Shown: positions 32,609 to 37,113 of the stretch, piece by piece
How positions within the stretch are numbered: the first letter of the stretch is position 1
Layout: each line of letters begins with the position of its first letter
Source: an uncultured Collinsella sp.
Lineage (GTDB): Bacteria > Actinomycetota > Coriobacteriia > Coriobacteriales > Coriobacteriaceae
Length of the DNA: 37,113 nucleotides
Reading direction: 5' to 3'
Assembly: GCA_900549555.1 (NCBI GenBank)
Contig: UROO01000008.1
Location: 1 to 37,113, forward strand
Translations under genes and position numbers: made by a program
Notes under the pieces: model-generated
Told to the model about the DNA's origin: nothing
What the model saw: only the letters and a program-made list of their open reading frames with translations
The model's database searches: none

Positions 32609-33640
32609 GTGGCAAGGCGCCCTTCCAACGACACGGGTTCGCGTCCGGTTTCCATGGCCGACGTTGCCCGCGCTGCCGGTGTTTCGCAGCAGACGGTTTC
32701 GCGCGTTGCCAACGGATTGCCCAACGTGAACGAACAGACGCGTCAGCGCGTGCAGGCAGCCATGCGGGAGCTTGGTTTCCGTCCGAGCTATGCCGGCCGT
32801 TCGTTGCGTGACGGCCGCTACCATTCGGTCGGGCTGTGTGTCAACGATGTCACCAAGTTTGGCAACCTCTCAATGATCGACGGCATCGCCAGCGCTGCTC
32901 GCGAGCATAATTGCGCCATCACACTGGTCGAGATGTCCAAGACCGAGGAATTCTCTCTTGCCGAGGCAACACGTCGTATGGCCGCGCTGCCCGTGGACGG
33001 CATCATTATCGGCATGAGCCGTATGGCTCCCGATTTTGAGACGTTCGATCCGTTGCCGGGTATTGGCACGGTCATCGTTACCATGTATGCGCACCCGCGG
33101 GTGACTACGGTTGACTCCGATCATTACGGCTGCTCGCTGTTGCTCATGGATCATCTGTTTGAGCTGGGACACGAGCAGATTCGTTATATCGGCGGCCCGT
33201 CCTTTTCGGTCGACGAGCAGTTCCGTCGCGCCGGTTGGCAGGATGCGCTCGAGCGTAAGCACATCGAGCCGGTAGAGCCGCTCGAGGGCGACTGGTCTGC
33301 CAACAGCGGTTACGAGGCCGGCAGGTACCTGGCCGAGCACGATCGCACCATGACGGCGATTTACGCGGCAAACGACCAGATGGCAAATGGCGCGATTGCT
33401 GCGCTGCGTGATAGCGGCCTGCGCGTGCCCGAGGACGTAAGCGTGGTGGGCGTCGACGATTCACTCGATGATTTTGTGGCACACAACGAGCTCACGACCG
33501 TGCGATTCGATCTACATCAGCGCGGACGCGAGGTGTTTGAGCATGCGGTTCCCGAGGCGGGTACGGCGGGCAAAACCGTTGCCATTCGTATTTCCGGCCA
33601 GCTCATTATTCGACATACCACGGCAGCTCCGCACGCATAG
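32609..33640 (+). CDS. LacI-family transcriptional repressor 4 (probable galactose repressor)
   Basis: A 343-residue regulator. Helix-turn-helix MADVARAAGVSQQTVSRVAN (about residues 16-35), hinge YAGRSLRDGRY, then the effector domain with LPVDGIIIGMSRMAPDF, DSDHYG, GDWSANSGY and EDVSVVGVDDSLDD. GTG at 32609 follows GAAGGTGA. It is divergent from galM. Three AGTACGT operators (before galK, galM and its own gene) form a consistent regulon, so a GalR-like role is inferred. No terminator is obvious behind it. Confidence 0.9.
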   Translation: MARRPSNDTGSRPVSMADVARAAGVSQQTVSRVANGLPNVNEQTRQRVQAAMRELGFRPSYAGRSLRDGRYHSVGLCVNDVTKFGNLSMIDGIASAAREHNCAITLVEMSKTEEFSLAEATRRMAALPVDGIIIGMSRMAPDFETFDPLPGIGTVIVTMYAHPRVTTVDSDHYGCSLLLMDHLFELGHEQIRYIGGPSFSVDEQFRRAGWQDALERKHIEPVEPLEGDWSANSGYEAGRYLAEHDRTMTAIYAANDQMANGAIAALRDSGLRVPEDVSVVGVDDSLDDFVAHNELTTVRFDLHQRGREVFEHAVPEAGTAGKTVAIRISGQLIIRHTTAAPHA

Positions 33641-33723
33641 TTTGTGCAGGTAAACGGCGCTTTATCGCATTTCAATAACAATCGGTAAGGATGCCGGCAG
33701 ATAGCTGTGGCTCTAAAGGCGAG

Positions 33724-33732
33724 TGTTATGAT
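33724..33732 (+). promoter_or_regulatory. Extended -10 element before the flavoprotein gene
   Basis: TGTTATGAT matches TGNTATAAT with one mismatch, 38 bp before the ATG. No good -35 is visible, as is common for extended -10 promoters. Confidence 0.45.
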
Positions 33733-33769
33733 AGACGGGTTCTTTTGTCTATCTAGGAGGCTTTGCCTG

Positions 33770-34930
33770 ATGGAGATCACCAAGGATATCCGCTACATTG
33801 GCGTCAACGATCACGACATTGACCTGTTCGAGGGCCAGTACGACGTGTCCGAGAACGGTATGGCATATAACAGCTACGTTATCTTGGGCGATAAAATCGC
33901 TGTCGCCGATTCGGTCGACGCTGGCTTTGTCGACGAGTGGCTCGGCAACCTTGAGGCCGTGCTCGATGGCCGTACGCCCGACTATCTGGTTGTCCATCAC
34001 ATGGAGCCCGATCACTCCGCCGGCATCGCTGCCTTTATGGAGCGCTATCCCCAGGCGAAGATCGTGGCGAGCATGGGCGCTTTCCGCATGATGGTCAACT
34101 ACTTTGGCACCGACTTCCCCGAGCGCAAGATGGTCGTCAAAGATGGCGACGTGCTCGACCTGGGCGGCCACAGCCTGACGTTTGTCGGCGCCCCCAACGT
34201 GCACTGGCCCGAGGTGCTCTTCTCCTACGAGTCCACCGACAAGGTGCTCTTTAGTGCCGACGGCTTTGGCAAGTTTGGCGCCAACGACATCGAGGATCCC
34301 GAGGGCTGGGCTTGCGAGGCTCGCCGCTACTACTTTGGCATCGTCGGTAAGTTCGGCAAGTTCGTGCAGGCCGTGCTCAAAAAGGCTGCCGACCTGGACA
34401 TCCAGATCATCTGCCCGCTCCACGGCCCCGTGCTGACCGAGAACCTGGGCTACTACCTCGACACCTATAACACCTGGTCGAGCTATCAGCCCGAGGACGA
34501 GGGCATCACGATTGCCTATGCGAGCGTGTACGGCCATCTGAAGGCTGCCGTTGAGGAGCTTGCATCTGCGCTTGAGGCTCGCGGCCAGAAGGTTTCCGTC
34601 TTTGACCTGGCTCGCGACGATATGGCCGAGGCTGTTGAGGATGCGTTCCGCTACGATCGCCTGGTGCTCGCTTCCATCACCTATCAGGGCGAGATCTTCC
34701 CGTTCATGAGCACCTTTATCCACACGCTTGCCGAGCACGCCTATCAGAACCGTACGGTGGCACTCGTTGAGGCCGGCTCCTGGGCGCCTGCTGCCGCCAA
34801 GGTTATGACCAAGGAGCTCGAGGGCATGAAGGACATCACCCTGGCGCAGAACAAGGTGACCGTGCTAGGCTCGCTCAACGACGCCTCGCGCGCTCAGATT
34901 GAGACTCTCGCCGACGAGCTTTCCAAGTAG
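33770..34930 (+). CDS. A-type flavoprotein (diiron FprA/Rubredoxin-oxygen oxidoreductase family)
   Basis: It reduces oxygen and/or nitric oxide with electrons from rubredoxin or a flavin partner, a defence used by anaerobes. The 386-residue protein has an N-terminal metallo-beta-lactamase-like domain with the full diiron ligand set: His77, Glu79, Asp81 and His82 in HHMEPDH, His145 in NVHWPE, Asp164 in SADGFG and His218 in CPLHGP. A C-terminal flavodoxin domain (about 245-386; IAYASVYGHLKAAVEEL binds FMN) follows. No rubredoxin domain is fused. The start at 33770 follows AGGAGG by nine bases; the frame is open to 33707. It is monocistronic and unrelated to the sugar genes. Whether O2 or NO is preferred cannot be read from the sequence. 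Confidence 0.93.
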   Translation: MEITKDIRYIGVNDHDIDLFEGQYDVSENGMAYNSYVILGDKIAVADSVDAGFVDEWLGNLEAVLDGRTPDYLVVHHMEPDHSAGIAAFMERYPQAKIVASMGAFRMMVNYFGTDFPERKMVVKDGDVLDLGGHSLTFVGAPNVHWPEVLFSYESTDKVLFSADGFGKFGANDIEDPEGWACEARRYYFGIVGKFGKFVQAVLKKAADLDIQIICPLHGPVLTENLGYYLDTYNTWSSYQPEDEGITIAYASVYGHLKAAVEELASALEARGQKVSVFDLARDDMAEAVEDAFRYDRLVLASITYQGEIFPFMSTFIHTLAEHAYQNRTVALVEAGSWAPAAAKVMTKELEGMKDITLAQNKVTVLGSLNDASRAQIETLADELSK

Positions 34931-34964
34931 CGACACGTTTATTTTTGACGCTCAACCATCACAG

Positions 34965-35004
34965 CCACCACAAAGGGGACAGGCACCTTTGTGGTGGTTT
35001 TTGT
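34965..35004. terminator. Terminator of the flavoprotein gene
   Basis: A 12-bp stem (34965-34976 with 34986-34997; CCACCACAAAGG) is followed by TTTTTGTTT. The facing DeoR gene ends at 35005, so it may also act on that strand. Confidence 0.88.
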
Positions 35005-35808
35005 TTAAGCGCCGGCGATGAGGAGATTTGGGCGGGCGTCGTCGACGATCTCGGCGATTGAGGTGGCGACGGCCTCGTCGGGATCACGGTCCATCACGAT
35101 GGTGTCAACGTCGGCAAGCTCGGCAAAACGGTACATGCCGCGTCCGTTGACCTTACTGGCGTCCATGAGGGCGACGCTTTGACGGGCGGCACCGACCATA
35201 GCCGTTTTGGTCTCGGCCATCTGGGGAAAGTCGGTCGTAAAGCCGCAACGGGGGACAAAGGCGCCGGGGCACATGACGGCCAGATCGGCATGGACCATTT
35301 GGAGCGCCTGCATAGTGAGCGGTCCGTACAAATAGCGATGGCCTTTGCGCAGTGCCCCGCCCAGCATGACGACATCGACTGAGGGCATACTCTCGTCGAT
35401 GTAATCGGCGATGGTAATGTCTGCCGTGATGACGGTGATACCGTCGCGCTGATCGAGGAGCCGGACGAACTCGAGCGCCGTGGTGCCCGAGTCGACGAGC
35501 AGCGTGTCGCCGTCATTGACGAGCTCGATGGCGCTTTGCGCGATAGCCTGTTTGGCGGCAACGTTGACATTGATGCGGCGATCCTGGGTGGATACGGTCA
35601 GCCGCTTCTGGAGCGATACGGCACCACCATGTGTGCGGCGGAGCTTGCCGGACTCGGCGAGCGCGTCCAGGTCGGCGCGGGCGGTGACGGAGGACACGCC
35701 AAAGGTCTGGGCGATTTCGGCTACCTGCACCGAGGCGTTATGTTCGAGCATCTCCATGATGGCGGCACGACGCTCATCGGCGAAAGCGCGGGTTGTTGTG
35801 TGGGTCAC
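35005..35808 (-). CDS. DeoR/GlpR-family transcriptional regulator 2
   Basis: A 267-residue sugar-phosphate-responsive repressor. The winged helix (about residues 9-65) shows VQVAEIAQTFGVSSVTARAD and the wing RRTHGGA; the effector domain has the phosphosugar loop VDSGTTALEF and a DASKVNGRGMYRFAEL segment. The GTG start at 35808 has GGAG five bases upstream. It is divergent from the class II aldolase (gap 335 bp), so control of that gene by a phosphorylated sugar is the natural guess. It is only distantly similar to the DeoR regulator at 1485-2249. Confidence 0.88.
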   Translation of the reverse strand: MTHTTTRAFADERRAAIMEMLEHNASVQVAEIAQTFGVSSVTARADLDALAESGKLRRTHGGAVSLQKRLTVSTQDRRINVNVAAKQAIAQSAIELVNDGDTLLVDSGTTALEFVRLLDQRDGITVITADITIADYIDESMPSVDVVMLGGALRKGHRYLYGPLTMQALQMVHADLAVMCPGAFVPRCGFTTDFPQMAETKTAMVGAARQSVALMDASKVNGRGMYRFAELADVDTIVMDRDPDEAVATSIAEIVDDARPNLLIAGA

Positions 35809-35856
35809 TGCTGCTCCATCCCCAACCGAAATTTGCAGGAATTGTGTTGACTCTAT

Positions 35857-35905
35857 TTTCGTTCATTTTCTTTTTGAGTAAGAAAACACCTTTCGATTAC
35901 TTATC
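35857..35905. promoter_or_regulatory. Two TTTCGNT repeats, candidate DeoR operators
   Basis: TTTCGTTCATTTTC (35857-35870) and TTTCGATTACTTATC (35891-35905) lie 34 bp apart in an AT-rich stretch just upstream of the DeoR gene. The rest of the 335-bp gap 35809-36143 shows no gene or clear hairpin. Confidence 0.35.
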
Positions 35906-36143
35906 TTTTCTATAAAAGAAAGACGCTCAACGCCCAAAATTCAATATCGAACACGCCCACTCGGCTCCAATTCCTTCCGTTTACTTTTCAAAAACGACGG
36001 TATTGACCTGCATGGGCTCAATATCTCATACGTGCAAAGACGCTGAATTTCATACAATGAGCGCAGTAAAACGCAAGGTAAAACGCCTTGTGAACAACTA
36101 CGCCCGATGTCCAGATGCGGGCGAGGGAGAGGAGTAAACGCTC

Positions 36144-37001
36144 ATGGCACTTGTTACCACCGAAAAGATGCTCAAGGACGCTCAGGCCGGCCACTACGCC
36201 GTCGGCGCGTTCAACGTCGAGAACCTCGAGTTTGTTATGGCCGTTCTGGCCGCTGCCGAGGAGACCAAGTCCCCCGTCATCATGCAGACCACCCCGGGCA
36301 CCATTAAGACCGCTGGCCTGGACTACTTCTACGGCATGGTCAAGGCTGCCGCCGAGCGCGCTTCCGTGCCCGTCGCCCTGCACCTCGATCACGGCGACGG
36401 TTATGACCGCTGCATGCAGGCTTTCCGCACTGGCTACACCTCTGTCATGATCGACGGTTCGCACGAGTCCTTCGAGGACAACATCGCCCTGACCAAGTCC
36501 GTCGCCGATGCTGGCCGCGCCATGGGCGTGCCCGTCGAGGCTGAGCTCGGTAAGGTTGGCGGCAAGGAGGACGACGGTCCCGCAGTTGAGGGCGAGAGCC
36601 CCTACACCGATCCTGCCGAGGCCAAGGAGTTCGTCGAGCGCACTGGCTGCACCTCTCTCGCTATTGGCGTTGGCACCAGCCACGGTGTGTACACGAGCGA
36701 TCCGCACATCGAGCAGTCCGTGGTCAAGGCCATCCGCGACGCCGTCGACGTGCCGCTGGTTCTGCACGGCACCTCCGGTGTGCCCGATGAGCAGGTCGCC
36801 GAGGCTGTGAAGAACGGCATCTGCAAGGTCAACTACGCCACCGAGCTGCGTCAGGCCTACACCAAGGGCTTCATGGCCTACATGGCCGAGAACCCTGCCT
36901 GCTTCGATCCCAAGAAGCCGGCCAAGGAGGGCATGCGTGAGATCACCGAGCTGGTTAAGATCCGCATGACCAACCTCAACTCTGTGGGCAAAGCAGAGTA
37001 A
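36144..37001 (+). CDS. fba: Class II fructose/tagatose-bisphosphate aldolase
   Basis: It cleaves ketohexose-1,6-bisphosphate to dihydroxyacetone phosphate and glyceraldehyde-3-phosphate. The 285-residue zinc enzyme has catalytic Asp82 and zinc His83 in LHLDHGDG, Glu134 in EAELGKVGG, zinc His180 in GTSHGVY and His208 in VLHGTSGV, all expected in the GatY/KbaY/Fba class II group. Length suits the tagatose-bisphosphate/fructose-bisphosphate subgroup of about 285 residues. GAGGAG lies eleven bases before the ATG. With lacABC nearby and no class I lacD in view, it may complete tagatose breakdown, but it could equally be the housekeeping glycolytic aldolase. Confidence 0.92.
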   Translation: MALVTTEKMLKDAQAGHYAVGAFNVENLEFVMAVLAAAEETKSPVIMQTTPGTIKTAGLDYFYGMVKAAAERASVPVALHLDHGDGYDRCMQAFRTGYTSVMIDGSHESFEDNIALTKSVADAGRAMGVPVEAELGKVGGKEDDGPAVEGESPYTDPAEAKEFVERTGCTSLAIGVGTSHGVYTSDPHIEQSVVKAIRDAVDVPLVLHGTSGVPDEQVAEAVKNGICKVNYATELRQAYTKGFMAYMAENPACFDPKKPAKEGMREITELVKIRMTNLNSVGKAE

Positions 37002-37113
37002 CAGCAAGGGTACTCTGATCCCACCGGACGGTTTGGGCGGGTCCCGTACTTAGTTTCCAAAACGTCCTCGCGCATGAAGGCCCCCGTTGTCTCGCTTCTT
37101 CGAAGCGTTGACA

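Noticed and set aside
37002..37113. Possible terminator or gene start at the right end
   Set aside because: Only weak pairing (CCCACCGG with CGGGTCC-type sequence) and no T-run or open frame with a ribosome site are visible in the last 112 bases.

Overview
The window is about 37 kb of a high-GC bacterial chromosome, very probably a gut coriobacterium (Actinomycetota, Collinsella-like). This rests on GC-rich codon use, the mix of Firmicutes-type lactose PTS genes with actinobacterial-looking regulators, and overall gene style; it is an inference from protein character, not a database match. The first 28 bases match a Nextera/Tn5 library adapter, so position 1 is a contig end with unremoved adapter.

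The window is almost wholly a beta-galactoside/galactose island. Left part (226-8058): a galactose mutarotase divergent from a DeoR regulator; a GntR regulator with a DUF7916-like protein, divergent from a PTS EIICB; a truncated DeoR pseudogene; and a Fic AMP-transferase under a large palindromic operator. Middle part (8420-23060): three modules, each with a lactose/cellobiose-type PTS EIICB and a family 1 phospho-glycosidase on the minus strand plus a divergent LacI-type repressor. Next come the only EIIA of this PTS family in the window (lacF, 23275-23613), an IS200-type insertion sequence, repeats and a membrane protein of unknown function. Right part (26137-37001): lacABC (tagatose-6-phosphate pathway), galT-galK-galM (Leloir pathway) with a fourth LacI regulator, an A-type diiron flavoprotein, a second DeoR regulator and a class II aldolase.

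Working model: the sugar enters by PTS (a single LacF phosphorylates several EIICBs). LacG-type enzymes cleave the phosphorylated disaccharide. Galactose-6-phosphate goes through LacAB, LacC and the class II aldolase to triose phosphates. Free galactose goes through GalM, GalK and GalT (galE is not in this window).

The most interesting non-coding structure is threefold. (1) Ten copies of an exactly 57-bp palindromic element occur only in groups of 2, 2, 4 and 2, at 79-81 bp pitch, all in one orientation. (2) ACGT-centred operators have flanks that differ from module to module and so look like a private operator for each LacI paralogue. (3) A second motif (core AACGGT) occurs as direct pairs exactly 21 bp apart upstream of lacF, lacABC and several modules, and looks like a shared, cluster-wide regulatory site.
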